A stretch of 64,000 nt of DNA from Symsagittifera roscoffensis (GCF_963678635.1 NC_087070.1:36087109-36151108); one strand, 5' to 3'; positions 28,638 to 42,499 are shown, counted from the first letter of the stretch. Notes: generated by a model from the sequence alone, not told the origin. Made by a program: numbers and translations.

Positions 28638-29209
28638 ATAACAATCTTGTCCCTTCTTACTTTTCTCATTTTGACATATTCACTCTGTCTATTTTTACTT
28701 GCGGTACTTAAAACGATACAACGATAAAGAGATGATATTTTAAGGTCTGCTTTTTTTCTCGAATGCTGTTAAAAAGGAAGATAAAATTAAACTTTCCTCG
28801 TTTTTTGCAGATTTAGAAAAAGCTATTTTACTTCCCAATGTTACCAACTGTTTGTTTGTTTCTCTACAAGAAAAATGAAGAGCAGAAACAAATCCAATCA
28901 AGATAGTTTTATCTTAAATTTGCATAATGACAAGCTAGTGTCGTATCTAGGTGCATCGAATTTCTAACCAATCAGCAACATGTGTTTTGCTGCTTGATCC
29001 TCTAATCGAGATGCATTGAAGTTTTAGCCAGCCAGAATTTTTTGTTTTGCAGCATAATTTAACTTTCGGATAAACGACTTCGACCATGCTTGAACATGAG
29101 CACCTCTTCCGCGCGCCGAGAAAAAAGATTTTCCAAATTGTCAAAGTGAGGCAAGTAAGAAGGGACAAGTTGATTGGTTGACACATTAAGTAGGGATAGG
29201 ATGATTGAG

Positions 29210-29637
29210 CTATATACTACTAGCCTTCAATCATAAAATAAAACCAGATCCTTGTGATATACCCGTCTGTGCACTTAAAGACGGATCAATAGCATATATG
29301 AACCTCTTACTTTTCTCTTTTTCTCTTCAAAGAGTAAATTAAGTTTAAGACCTTTCTTTCCTTCTGCCTGTATAGATAAAATGTACCCCTGTATAGAATT
29401 TTACCGCTGTAAGTTAAAAAACGGACCGAGAAAAACCAGACAACTAAAGAATTGTTTCAACCACGGGAACAAACTAACTATACAGGGAAGCTGAACGGAA
29501 GTTTTTAGACTTAATTTATTCATTGAGGAAAAAATCGAGGCTCATATTTGCAAATTGATCCGCCTTAAAGTACCCAGACTGGTATATCACAAGGTTCTGG
29601 GGTTGTTCTTTGATTGAAGATTAGTACTATATAACAT
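29210..29637. mobile_element. Foldback element copy 3
   Basis: Inverted arms as in the other copies. This copy and the next are almost identical and define a 1269-bp tandem period. Confidence 0.7.
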
Positions 29638-30478
29638 AACAATCTTTCCCTTCTTACTTTTCTCATTTTGACATATTCACTCTGTCTATTTTTACTTGCG
29701 GTACTTAAAACGATACAACGATAAAGAGATGATATTTTAAGTTCTGCTTTTTTTCTCGAATGCTGTTAAAAAGGAAGATAAAATTAAACTGTCCTCGTGT
29801 TTTGCAGATTTAGAAAAAGCTATTTTACTTCTCAATGTTACCAACTGTTTGTTTGTTTCTCTACAAGAAAAATGAAGAACAGAAACAAATCCAATCAGGA
29901 TACTTTTATCTTAAATTTGCATAATGACGAGCTAGTGTCGTATCTAGGTGCATCGAATTTCTAACCAATCAGCAACATATGTTTTGCTGCTTGATCCTCT
30001 AATCGAGTTTTATTGAATTCTTAGCCAAACAGGAAATTTCGTTTCGCAGCATAGCTCAAGTCTCGGATAAACGATTATGGTCAGGTTTGATCATGAGCAC
30101 TTTTTCCGCGCGCCGAGAATGTTTCTTTTCCAAAACGTCAGAATGCGGGAAGTAAGTAGAGACAGGATGACTAAATTATAAAACAAGTTTGCATAATGAC
30201 GCGTTTGTGTCGTATCTAGATGAATCAAAATTTTAACCGATCAGGATTATGTGTTTTGCTGCATAATCTTCTAAGCGAGATGCTTTGAAGTTTTAGCCAG
30301 CCAGAATTTTTTGTTTTGCAGCATAATTTAACTTTCGGATAAACGACTTCGACCATGCTTGAACATGAGCACCTCTTCCGCGCGCCGAGAAAAAAGATTT
30401 TCCAAATTGTCAAAGTGAGGCAAGTAAGAAGGGACAAGTTGATTGGTTGACACATTAAGTAGGGACAGGATGATTGAG

Positions 30479-30905
30479 CTCTATACTACTAGCCTTCAAT
30501 CATAAAATAACACCAGATCATTGTGATATACCAGTCGTTGCAGTTAAAGACGGATCAATAGCATATATGAACCTCTTACTTTTCTCTTTTTCTCTTCAAT
30601 GAGTAAATTAAGTTTAAGACCTTTCTTTCCTTCTGCCTGTATAGATAAAATGTACCCCTGTATAGAATTTTACCGCTGTAAGTTAAAAAACGGACCGAGA
30701 AAAACCAGACAACTAAAGAATTGTTTCAACCACGGGAACAAACTAACTATACAGGGAAGCTGAACGGAAGTTTTTAGACTTAATTTATTCATTGAGGAAA
30801 AAATCGAGGCTCATATTTGCAAATTGATCCGCCTTAAAGTACCCAGACTGGTATATCACAAGGTTCTGGGGTTGTTCTTTGATTGAAGATTAGTACTATA
30901 TAACA
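30479..30905. mobile_element. Foldback element copy 4
   Basis: Near-identical duplicate of copy 3, 1269 bp away. Confidence 0.7.
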
Positions 30906-32063
30906 TATCAATCTTTCCCTTCTTACTTTTCTCATTTTGACATATTCACTCTGTCTATTTTTACTTGCGGTACTTAAAACGATACAACGATAAAGAGATG
31001 ATATTTTAAGTTCTGCTTTTTTTCTCGAATGCTGTTAAAAAGGAAGATAAAATTAAACTGTCCTCGTGTTTTGCAGATTTAGAAAAAGCTATTTTACTTC
31101 TCAATGTTACCAACTGTTTGTTTGTTTCTCTACAAGAAAAATGAAGAACAGAAACAAATCCAATCAGGATACTTTTATCTTAAATTTGCATAATGACGAG
31201 CTAGTGTCGTATCTAGGTGCATCGAATTTCTAACCAATCAGCAACATATGTTTTGCTGCTTGATCCTCTAATCGAGTTTTATTGAATTCTTAGCCAAACA
31301 GGAAATTTCGTTTCGCAGCATAGCTCAAGTCTCGGATAAACGATTATGGTCAGGTTTGATCATGAGCACTTTTTCCGCGCGCCGAGAATTTTTCTTTTCC
31401 AAAACGTCAGAATGCGGGAAGTAAGTAGAGACAGGATGACTAAATTATAAAACAAGTTTGCATAATGACGCGTTTGTGTCGTATCTAGATGAATCAAAAT
31501 TTTAGCCGATCAGGATTATGTGTTTTGCCGCATGATCCTCTAATCGAGCTACATTGAAGTTTTAGCCAACCAGAAACTATCGTTTAGCAGCACAATTTAA
31601 TTTTCGGATGAACGGCTCTGACCTTGTTTGAACATGAACACTTTTTTTGCGCGCCGAGAAAAAGATTTTCCAGAATGTCAAAAAGAGGCAAGTCAAAATA
31701 ACGGGGTCATTTTGACAAAATGAGGGAAGTAAGTACGGAAAGTATAATTAAGCTACATAATAAATTTGCATCATTGCGAGCTTCTGTCGTATCTAGATGC
31801 ATCGAAATTCTAACCAGCCAGCAACATTTGTTTTGCTGCATAATCCTTTAATCGAGATGCATTGAAGTTTTAGCCAGCCAGAATTTTTCGTTTTGCAGCA
31901 TAATTTAACTTTCGGATAAACGACTTTGATCATGTTTGAACATGAGCACCTCTTCCGCGCGCCGAGAAAAAAAAATGTTCCAAAATGTCAAAGTGAGGCA
32001 AGTAAGAAGGAACAAGTTGATTATGTCAAAATGAGGGAAGTAAGTAGGGACAGGATGATTGAG

Positions 32064-32489
32064 CTCTATACTACTAGCTTTCAATCATAAAATAACACCA
32101 GATCATTGTGATATACCAGTCGTTGCAGTTAAAGACGGATCAATAGCATATATGAACCTCTTACTTTTCTCTTTTTCTCTTCAATGAGTAAATTAAGTTT
32201 AAAACCTTTCTTTCCTTCTGCCTGTATAGATAAAATTTACCCCTGTATAGAATTTTATCGCTGTAAGTTAAAAAATTGACCGAGAAAAACCAGACAACTA
32301 AAGAATTGTTTCAACCACGGGAACAAACTAACTATACAGGGAAGTTGAACGGAAGTTTTTAGACTTAATTTATTCATTGAGGAGAAAATCGAGGCTCATA
32401 TTTGCAAATTGATCCGCTTTAAATTACCCAGACTGGTATATCACAAGGTTCTGGGGTTGTTCTTTGATTGAAGATTAGTACTATATAAC
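32064..32489. mobile_element. Foldback element copy 5
   Basis: Same arms (ctatactactagctttcaatc … gattgaagattagtactatata). Preceded by three subrepeats rather than two, which lengthens the unit to ~1.59 kb. Confidence 0.7.
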
Positions 32490-34530
32490 ATAACAATCTT
32501 TCCCTTCTTACTTTTCTCATTTTGACATATTCACTCTGTCTATTTTTACTCGCGGTACTTAAAACGATACAACGATAAAGAGATGATATTTTAAGTTCTG
32601 CTTGTTTTCTCGAATGCTGTTAAAAAGGAAGATAAAATTAAACTGTCCTCGTGTTTTGCAGATTTAGAAAAAGCTATTTTACTTCTCAATGTTACCAACT
32701 GTTTGTTTGTTTCTCTACAAGAAAAATGAAGAACAGAAACAAATCCAATCAGGATACTTTTATCTTAAATTTGCATAATGACGAGCTAGTGTCGTATCTA
32801 GGTGCATCGGACTTCTAATCAATCAGCAACATGTGTTTTGCTGCTTAATCCTCTAATCGAGTTGCATTGAAATCTTAGCTAAACAGGAAACTATCGTTTA
32901 GCAGCACAATTTAATTTTCGGATGAACGGCTCTGACCTAGTTTGAACATGAACACTTTTTTTGCGCGCCGAGAAAAAGATTTTCCAGAATGTCAAAAAGA
33001 GGCAAGTCAGAATAACAGGGTGATTTTGGTAAAATGAGGGAAGTAAGTATGGAAAATATAATTAAGTTACATAATAAATTCGCATCATTGCGAGCTTGTG
33101 TCGTATCTAGATGCATCGAACTTCTAACCAGCCAGCAACGTATGTTTTGCTGCATAATCTTCTAAGCGAGACGCTTTGAAGTTTTAGCCAGCCAGAATTT
33201 TTCCTTTTGCAGCATATTTTAACTTTCGGATACCCGTCTTCAACCATGTTTAAACATGAGCACCTCTTCCCCGCGCCGAGAAAAAAAGATTTTCCAAAAT
33301 GTCAAAGTGAGGTAAGTAAGAAGGGACAAGTTGATTATGTCAAAATGAGGGAAGTAAGTAGGGACAGGATAATATAACAATCTTGTCCCTACTTACTTTT
33401 CTCATTTTGACATATTCACTCTGTTCATTTTTACTTGCGGTACTTAAAACGATACAACGATAGCGAGATGATATTTTAAGGTCTGTTTTTTTTCTCGAAT
33501 GCTATTAAAAGGGAAGATAAAATTAAACTGTCCTCGTGTTTTGCAGATTCAGAAAAATTTATTTTACTTCTCAATGTTACCAACTTTTTGTTTGTTACTC
33601 TACAAGAACAATGAAGAGCAGAAACAAATCCAATCAGAATATATATATTTTTAATTTGCATAATGACGAGCTAGTGTCGTATCTAGGTGCATCGGACTTC
33701 TAATCAATCAGCAACATGTGTTTTGCAGCTTAATCCTCTAATCGAGTTGCATTGAAATCTTAGCTAAACAGGAAATTTTGTTTTGCAGCATAGCTTAAGT
33801 CTCGGATAAACGATTATGGTCAGGCTTGATCATGAGCACTTTTTCCGAGCGCCGAGAAAATTTTTTTCCGAAACGCCAAAATGAGGGAAGTAAGAAGGAA
33901 CAGGATGACTAAGTTATAAATTAAGTTTGCATAATGACGCGCTTGTGTCGTGTCTAGATGCATCAAAAGTTTAACCAATCAGGATTATGTGTTTTGCCGC
34001 ATGATCCTCTAATCGAGCTACATTGAAGTTTTAGCCAACTAGAAACTATCGTTTAGCAGCACAATTTAATTTTCGGATAAACGGCTCTGACCTTGTTTGA
34101 ATTTGAACACTTTTTTTGCGCGCCGAGAAAAGGATTTTCCAGAATGTCAAAAACAGGCAAATCAGAAGAACAGGGTGATTTTGACAAAATGAGGGAAGTA
34201 AGTATGGAAAGTATAATTAGGTTACATAATAAATTTGCATCATTGCGAACTTGTGTCGTATCTATATGCATCGAACTTCTAACCAGCCAGCAACATGTGT
34301 TTTGCTGCAGAATCTTCTTTTCGAGATGCATTGAAGTTTTAGCCAGCCAGAATTTTTTGTTTTGCAGCATAATTTAATTTTCGGATAAACGACTTCGACC
34401 ATGCTTGAACATGAGCACCTCTTCCGCGCGCCGAGAAAAAAGACTTTCCAAAATGTCAAAGTGAGGCAAGTAAGAAGGGACAAATTGATTATGTCAAAAT
34501 GAGGGAAGTAATTAGGGACAGGATGATTGA

Positions 34531-34958
34531 GCTATATACTACTAGCCTTCAATCATACAATAACACCAGATCATTGTGATATACCAGTCTGTGCACTTAA
34601 AGACGGATCAATAGCATATATGAACCTCTTACTTTTCTCTTTTTTTTCTTCAATGAGTAAATTAAGCTTAAAACCTTTCTTTCCTTCTGCCTGTATAGAT
34701 AAAAGTTACCCCTGTATAGAATGTTACCGCTGTAAATAAACAAAATGACCGAGAAAAACCAGACAAATAAAGAATTTTTTCAACCACGGGAACAAACGAA
34801 CTATACAGGGAGGTTGAATGGAAGTTTTTACACTTAATCTATTCATTGAGGAGAAAATCGAGGCTCATATTTGCAAATTGATCCGCCTTTAACTACCCAG
34901 ACTGGTAAATCACAAGGATCTGGGGGTGTTCTTTGATTGAAGGTTAGTACTATATAAC
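34531..34958. mobile_element. Foldback element copy 6
   Basis: Same arms. Preceded by a longer run of subrepeats (32490-34530), which also contains a partial unit near 33370-33660. Confidence 0.7.
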
Positions 34959-36621
34959 ATAACAATCTTGTCCCTTCTTATTTTTCTCATTTTGAGATAT
35001 TCACTCTGTCTGTTTTTACTTGCGGTATTTAAAACAATACAACCATAAGGAGATGATATTTTAAAGTCTGCTTTTTTTCTCGAATGCTGTTAAAAGGGAA
35101 GAGAAAATTAAAAGGTCTTCGTGTTTTGCAGATTTAGAAAAAGCTTTTTTACTTCTCAATGTTACCAACTGTTTGTTTGTTTCTCTACAAGAAAAATTAA
35201 GAGCAGAAACAAATCCAATCAAGATAGTTTATCATAAATTTGCATAATGACGAGCTAGTCTCGTATCTAAAATAATTTCCGAAATGTCAAAATGAGGAGG
35301 GGTGAGTAGGGACAGGTTGACTAAATTATATAATAAGTTTGCATAATCACGCGCTTGTAACTATCTACATGCATCAAAATTTTAAACAATCAGAAACGTG
35401 TGTTTTACTGCATGTTACTCTAATCGAGCTGCATGGAAGTTATAGCCAACCAGAAACTTTCGTTCTGCATCATAATTTAACTTTCGGTTGAACGACTTTG
35501 ACCATGCTTGAACATGTGCACTTTTTTTGGAGAAAAATGATTTTCCAAAATTGAAAATGAGGCAAGTAAGAAGGACAGGGTGATTATGTCAAGGGAAGTA
35601 GGTTGGGAGTTTGATTAAGTTAGATGTTAAGTTTGCATTATGACGAACTTGTATCGTTTCTAGATGCATCGAACTTCTAACCAATTCTCAACATGTGTTT
35701 TGCTGCATGATCCTCTAATCGAGCTGCAATGAACTCTTAGTTAAGCAGGAAATTTCGTTTCGCAGCATAATTTAAGTCTCGGAAAAACTACTATGGCCAT
35801 GTTTAATCATGAGCACCTTTTCCGCGCGCCACAAAAAAAAGTTTTTCCAAATTGTCAAATTGAGAGAAGTAAGTAGGGACAGGATGATTATATTATATAA
35901 TAATAAGTTTGCATGATGGCGCGCTTGTGTCTCATCTAGATGCATCAAAACTTTAACCAATCAGGGTTATATGTTTTGCCGCATGATCCTCTAATCGAGC
36001 TGCATTGAAGTTTTAGCCAACCAGAAATTTTCGTTTAGCAGCACAATTTAATTTTCGGATAAATGGCTCTGATCAAGTTGAACTTGAACAACGTCTTTTG
36101 CCATCCGAGCAAAAGATTTTCCAGAATGTCAAAAAGAGGCAAGTAAGAATAGCAGGGTGATTTTGGTAAAATGAGGGAAGTAAGTATGGAAAGTATAATT
36201 AAGTTACATAATAAATTTGCATAATTGCGAGCTTGTGTCGTTTCTACATGCATCGAACTTCAAATCAGCCAGCAACATGTGTTTTGCTGCATAAATCTCT
36301 AATCGAGCTGCATTGAACTTTTAGCCAACCAAAAATTTTAGTTTTGCAGCATTATTTAATTTTCGGACAAGCATCAATTTTTTGATCAATCAGCAGCATG
36401 GTTTTTGCTGCATGATCCTCCAATCGAGCTGCATTGAACTTTTAGCCAACCAAAAATTTTCGTTTTGCAGCATTTTGTAAACGAATATGAACAGGTTTGA
36501 ACATAAGCACCTTTTCCGCGCGCCGAGAAAAAAGATTTCCCAAAATGTTAAAATGAGGCATATAAGAAGGGACAGGTTGATTATGTCGAAATGAGGGAAG
36601 TAAGTATGGACAGGATGATTA

Positions 36622-37627
36622 AGTTATATACAACTAAGCTTCAATCATAGAACAACCCCAGGTCCTTGTGATATACCAGTCTGTGCAATTAAAGACGGAT
36701 CAAATAGCATAAATGAACCTCTTATTTTTCTCTTCATTGAGTAAACTAAGTTTAGGAACTTCCGTTCATTCTCCCTGTGTAGAACAAAAGTTAACCCTGT
36801 ATAAAATTTTATCTCTGTATAGAAAAAAGACAACGCATAAAACAAGAAAACTCTAGAATTGTTTCAACCACAGGAATAATATCAAAAAAACTTCAAAAAA
36901 CATTTTCAAATACATATGAATGGTTACCACCTATTGGAAGAGTATGAGTACAACACAAAGTACAACACAAATTTTACTCCGAGCACCGTATTTGACTATG
37001 GAGCCATAATTGTTTTCTGCTGAATGATTTCGAGCATAAGTTGACAGTAAAAAAATGAAACACCTATTCAAAAGCATTCGAGCAACCTATTCAACCATTT
37101 ATGCAATATCGTTTTGCACGGAATCGTAACTAACATCAGTTGTCCTCTATCATCAGTTGTCCTCAACAGAATTGTTGTTGCCTGGCTCTTGATTTTCCAC
37201 AGGCGTTTTAGACCAACAACGACTATCTTTTAAGATTAAACTTAAAGACCAAAAAATCAGAAGTAATTTTCAAGATCAAAAACCCGTTTGATCTAAGTCA
37301 AAAATTTTTGACCAATAGACAGCAAAAAAAACAATAGTTGAAAAAATCAAATCAGGTTGGATTGATGATTTACCTGAGGGAATTGCGCAAGGTACAGTCA
37401 TTTTACAACTCATGTTTTTCATACATTAATGATCTTTAACATCATTAACTTTGAAAAGTTTGTTCGATTTAGCAGAATAAAGATTGTAATGGCTCTTCGG
37501 ATGAGGATCATAGAAGCATATCAGAAAAAGTTTGGTTCTGCAAACTAGGCAATGAGAGGTGTGAATGATAGCTGACCACAGCAGGTGTGGAGCTTTTCCA
37601 AGGATAACTAGACAATGTTGTGAGGTC
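36622..37627. repeat. Diverged foldback half-copy and larger repeat
   Basis: 36622-36870 resembles the left half of the foldback element. 36836-37640 is the same larger repeat as the two flanks of the giant LTR element. The region reads straight into Penelope-like coding sequence at about 37628. No ORF of note. Confidence 0.6.
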
Positions 37628-38403
37628 TGCTTTTTTAGACATTAACATAAATGTAGATGGCAACAAGCAGCTTAAAGGGGGATTGTACCAAAACCCAACG
37701 GATACTGGCACGGGTAAAAGCTTCAGAAGTTGTTTACCACTGCAGTACAAAAGAATTATAATAAAAGACGTTGAGCACAGGGTTTTTAGGAGCACATCTA
37801 GATGGGAATTTTACCATGATTCAAGAATGATCAATAGACAGCAATGGAAGAAAAATCAGTACCCAGAGGAAGGGGCATCCGAACTTGAGTCAGGAAAGCT
37901 AAGCTATTTTTTTGGGGCAGAATTTATCCCAACTAAGAAGGATAGTCGGGCAACAATTGAGAAGAGAGACGAGAAACCCCCAATGCTTATGCTTCAATAT
38001 CGAGAACATAGGAGACATTTATGTGCAAACAAGGTGCGCAATATCAACAACGCACAAATTTTGTTTAAAACCGGAATTTGAAATCCGCTTTTCCAAAATT
38101 TAGGTCTTCCTTTTCTGGTGGTCAACAAACTGTCCCTTGTTAGAGATGTAATTCCACCTATGTTTGACAATTGTTCGACAATTGGCCACAAGAATTGAGG
38201 AACACAAGACAGAGGACCGCCTGCAATACATACGTCATTGTGGGTAGAAAGAGACCTCTGCATAGTTGAGTTTGGAGATAATAGATCAGTCAAACAACGC
38301 AATGAAACTCCTAACATTGGAAGGGCTGCACATTAGGAAACTGAGGCCAGAGATCAACACGACTGATGAGTTCAGGATAAGGCAGCTAGCGCTTGGATTC
38401 TAG
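37628..38403 (+). pseudogene. Penelope-like element remnant 1 (RT C-end and GIY-YIG)
   Basis: The frame from 37628 contains LYQNPTDTGTGKSF and STSRWEFYHDSRM, typical of the RT C-terminal part of Penelope-like elements and matching GVTCSWYQKPTDTG… in the second remnant. About 38165-38400 reads as a decayed GIY-YIG endonuclease (LATRIEEHK, LLTLEGLHIRK, TTDEFRIRQL) with a stop. 5'-truncated; the C-terminus ends at TAG near 38401. Confidence 0.85.
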
Positions 38404-38971
38404 TCCAAAGGTAGGTTTAGCTTAGATTATCAAAAATATCAATCGATAAACTTGTAAAATTGAAAAAAAAACCTTCAATGAACCGCTAAATAAAGTACAA
38501 ATCTCAAAAAAAATAAGGGAAAATAAATAGTTGGATACAAATCTCAGAAAAACAAGGGAAAATAAAAATGGACAGATTTTATATTTTGTTCAGAACCTTT
38601 TAATTGTTTCTTATGATGTTTTATGGGCTTCAAATCATTTTATATCCATTGTGTTACCCTGAAGATGGATTTAGTTCCAAAATTTTCGATTTCACATTTT
38701 AAATTGTTTTTTTAATCACTTTATGTTTGCAAGTTTGTTCAATACTCTGATAATACAATGATCTTTGCTTATAACAAAAATCCAGATGAAGCTATTCATC
38801 ATTTTAAACGTGAGCTTCTTTCAAGATACTTCAGGAAACCTTCAAATTCGTCTTGGAAATTATTAATTGAAGAAAAACCGTTTGTCGTTCAAGCTGGCGT
38901 GATAATCAAACTTTTCAATTTTAAATGTTCTTAAATTTTTGAATCTTAAATTTTCAATTACAAATTAAACG
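38404..38971. other. AT-rich spacer after Penelope remnant 1
   Basis: About 570 bp, no ORF or recognisable domain. Short imperfect repeat of caaatctcagaaaaacaagggaaaata around 38499-38565. Confidence 0.5.
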
Positions 38972-40995
38972 TATTTTATGAAGAAAAGCATGTGGTATCA
39001 ACACGTAATAATTCGTAATAACCGTTAATATTACACACCAGGTTGCTGCTAATGAAAACCGTAGTCATGAAAAGTCTACACTATGTGGCTATTTTCTCAA
39101 CGGGATAAAGGATTGAATTAAACGTTACAGTAAGGAGAGACATGAGCACGTTTAGAGCACGTGCACAGATACAAAATAAGGATTCAAATGCGATATATCG
39201 TAGGTATCAAAAATTGACATAGCGCATATATGTGAGTGTTCAAATATCACCAGTAGCTCTTAAATGCAGGATTTCAGTCTTTTTCTTTGATAAAATATCT
39301 GCGATAAAAGGACAGGTGCAGCAGAGGTGCTGAGGAGATTCTATATGTTGGCCACAGAACTTAACAACGCAAAATGTCTCCGTAGAGTTTCCGTAGCAGT
39401 TTCCACTTATACAATTTTTGTAATGGAGGCCATTTGTGTAAAACAGAGCGATAGATCTTCTTCTTGGCTGTTTTGATTTCTGTATTTCCAGAAAGTCGTC
39501 TTCGTACAGATGATGGATAAGTTTGGAGTGAATTTTGTGATTCCAGCCCACCTTTTCCAAAAATAAGCTAATACTTTCCCTAAAATGTCAGTTGAACTGA
39601 ATGTTGTCGACAATCCATACGAACATGAAGGAAAAACAACAGCATTCAGCAGTCGCCACGCTGACAAAAATGATATTTTCTGAAAATTTTATTTTGCGGC
39701 AAGAATATTGACAGAAGTAATACTCTTTCTGTGTAGTTTTGAGATATGCACGTTGTTTTAGTCTTGGAAATATTCACAGTAAGGTGGTTCTCCCGACAAT
39801 AAATCTCTAATCTTTTGAGCGCTTCAGTCATTTGTTGAGTACTGTCTGTCACGATCGCTAAATCATCTGCATAAAAAAACAACAACCAAAAATTGATAGT
39901 ATAAGAGCGAGATCTGTTGTAAAAAGAATAAACAGAAGGGGAGAAAAAGGATCACCCTGAAGTAAGCCCCTATTTTGTTTTATAAGGCCAGAGACAAAAT
40001 CACTGATACAGATCCTGAGATAATTGATGCGAAGAATAATGCTCAAAACGTTGTGAAATTTTGTGCTTAAGCCGCTGTTTTTCAATTTTTCTAGTAGTTG
40101 GTTCCTGACTACTGTGTCAAACGCCTTGCTGAAATCAACATAGCAAACATAAGTTTGCTTATGTGTCTTGAACCTTGCTGCCACCTCCGTTTTGAGTGCT
40201 TGGACTGCATTAATGGTCGAGCGGTTTCTGACAAAACCGAACTGGTTTTGGGGTATCCTTCTGTTTTCAACTCTCAACTTATATAATCTGGCTTGTAAAA
40301 CTGATGTGAAAACTTAAAAAATACTGTTGCGCCGAGTGCAAGTCCTTTGTAATTGTCTGAATTTTTCTCGTTCCCCTTTGTTTTTTTAAAGAGTCTTTAG
40401 TAATGAAAATCTCCAATTTTTCGGGATAAATTCTTGAGAGAAAATACTATTGAACAGTTGAAACAGTAGTGGCAAAAAGACAAAGAGGTTGGATTTGACA
40501 CAGTCGATAGAGATACCCTCTGGCCCTGGAGCTTTGTGTTATTTGGTTTTATTAACAACCTGAATCAGTTCTTCTTCGGTTATTTCAGCGAGTTTATCTT
40601 CAGTCGAAATTTGTTCCGTTAAGTCGAGTTTTTCGCGTACAATATGTTTTCCAACCGTCTTTCTGTACGTTTGACGTGATAAATTCTGTGAGTTTTGACT
40701 TCAAATATTCCAGAATTATGATCTGTCGATCTCAGCAGTCTCAATAATTGAATTTTCTCTGTGAAAAGTGTAGAGACGACGTTTGCTTCTACACATCTTT
40801 TTGAATAACTGTTTTTCAGTCGAAATACTTTGATTGCAGCCGGTTCTGAGAGCAGACTTCAGTTTACGTTTTTGTTGATAGCAATCTTTGTCGAACCAAA
40901 ATTTTGATATTCTTTTTCTCTGTTTAATAGCAGAATACTTGCAGACTGATATGAACGCGGTTGAGAGATCGTCAATACTAAAATCGTCGCATTCT
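38972..40995 (-). repeat. Left arm of a ~2-kb inverted repeat (non-LTR element)
   Basis: Reverse complement of 42500-44683 with several small differences. It includes the non-LTR RT domain and 3' region and ~30 bp of flanking Penelope sequence (catgtggtatcaacacg). Confidence 0.85.
39646..40277 (-). pseudogene. Non-LTR reverse transcriptase domain, minus copy
   Basis: Fingers and palm motifs in order: NQFGFVRNRST, CYVDFSKAFDT (first catalytic Asp), QGDPFSPLLF, and FYADD (catalytic pair) in the next frame after a shift near 39870. The reading then continues RLEIYCRENHLTVNISKTKT, the usual E motif. RT would copy the element's RNA at the nicked target. Confidence 0.9.
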
Positions 40996-41712
40996 TTGGA
41001 ATATATGTTTTCTAGCACGTAAGTTGTGAGTAAAGCAGGGTCTGTCTTGCAGAATCTTTTTGATTTTTTGTCAAGAAACTTAACGTCATCAAGTCTGGTC
41101 TCAAGTTGAACTACTGAATGTTTTGAGGGTAAATTTTCGATGATTTTCAAAGTGTTTTGAATGAAATTGAAGTTAATGAAGACAAGATCGATGATGCTTT
41201 GACCATTGTGGCATTTGTAATTTGGCGCGTAGTGAGAATTCAGTACCCGTAGGCCCAAGTGAGATAAATTATCAACTAAATCTTGTCCTCTTTGAGAGTT
41301 ATTGCCTAGTCTACAGTTGAAATCACCACCAAGAAAAATCTTGCAGTTTGTGCCAGCTGTGATTACAGGTAGCAGTTCCGCAAAAATTTCTGTAACATCT
41401 GATTCAGGTTTGAATTAAACTGCGACCAGTACGCAGACAGATAGTTCAATTGGTATCACATTAGCAGTTTCTTAAAAGTCGATGTTTTTCGTTGACATTT
41501 ATGTTAATTCCAATCAGCAGTCCACTAGTCGGTCTGCCTCTTGTCAGTTTCTTCGCTTTCAGGCAATAAGTAAAATGGGAATCTAGGTGAATATCTGCTG
41601 GTCCAAATGTTTTGATGAGTAAAATAAAATCGGTATTGTACATGTAACTGTCTAGAAAATGGATGTTGTTTTTTGCTCCTTCAATGTTCCAAAGTAGCAA
41701 ACTTGACTGCAC
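40716..41712 (-). pseudogene. Non-LTR endonuclease (EEP type), broken
   Basis: The N-terminal strand LLLWNIEGAKNN and TDFILLIKTFGP suit an apurinic-like endonuclease N-end. The C-terminal part has GQSIIDLVFIN and LPSKHSVVQLE, where the DH pair of the usual SDHSPV is KH. The middle is disrupted by stops at 41259-41460. Confidence 0.7.
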
Positions 41713-42499
41713 ATTTAGTCAATTCTGTCTAAAATTGTCTTTTTCAATAACGTTACCAGAGCGTATGATAAATTCTCTACCTGGGTGGTCGCGTCTGCTT
41801 TCTCTGAGTGTTTTTCGTAGTTTGTATTCTTCTTCTTGTTTTAGTTTTGTCAGGTCCGGTTTTAAATACACACTTTCATAGATCTGAATTTGTCGTAATT
41901 TTTGCGTTTTCAAAACCAGTTGTTTGACTTCAGCCGAAACCAGTTCGGTCTTCAATAATTGAGCTCCGTTCTCGTGTTTCTTCCCAATTCTCTTCGTTCG
42001 TATTTTTTCAACTGTCGAATTTTCAAGTCCTCTAGTAGTTTCTTCGCAAATAGAACATTGTTTTCGTCGGTATCAGGTGTTGTTTCCAAAATTACCACGT
42101 TTTTCGCTCGATACTGTTGTTTTGTATTTTCAGAATGTACTTTTTGACTATCTTTGCATAATATTTTGTTTTAATTGCTGTTATTGGATTGTTTTCATTT
42201 TCGAGTTGATCCATCAATTGATTTGTAATTCTCGTAGTACAAAATCAACAACAGAACGGTTCTTTCAGTAGATTTTGCTAACGTCCTAGCTTCTTCGGGA
42301 TAAGAATAGTTGTCCATACGGGGCAGTCTTCAGACGTGCACTGTACTTCCAGTTCGACATAATCTTTTTTGGAATCTTCAAGTTCTTCATCGCACAACAT
42401 GTTGACAGGTTGTTTTTTCCGTGTTGATATTGGCATCGTTAGATACTCATCTCACATCTCAGACTATTTAACAGGTTATCACAACAATTAGGCTAAATG

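Larger units (their letters stand above)
26690..36620. repeat. 10-kb tandem array of ~1.27-kb higher-order repeats
   Basis: A landmark ccagatcattgtgatatacc recurs at about 26980, 28257, 29243, 30512, 32098 and 34567, with a variant near 36660. Each higher-order unit holds a ~425-bp foldback element plus one or more ~270-300-bp subrepeats carrying the core CGCGCGCCGAGAAAA. Units starting at about 29210 and 30479 are nearly identical over more than 1 kb (period 1269 bp), showing recent duplication; others have gained or lost subrepeats. No credible gene: short minus-strand frames recur only because the repeat recurs. Confidence 0.9.
38985..42490 (-). mobile_element. Non-LTR retrotransposon, near full-length, minus orientation
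   Basis: In sense order there is a possible ORF1 start at 42436 (MPISTRKKQPVNML). A highly charged segment follows at 41955-41719 (SVYLKPDLTKLKQEEEY), of the type found in such ORF1 or linker regions. Endonuclease parts lie at 41712-41461 (LLLWNIEGAKNN) and 41258-40716 (SIIDLVFINF, SKHSVV). RT is at 40277-39646 (QNQFGFVRNRST, YVDFSKAFDTV, LLQGDPFSPLLF, FYADDLAI), then a C-terminal region to about 39240. Many frames are broken. The class (CR1/Jockey-like versus other) is not determined. Confidence 0.85.
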
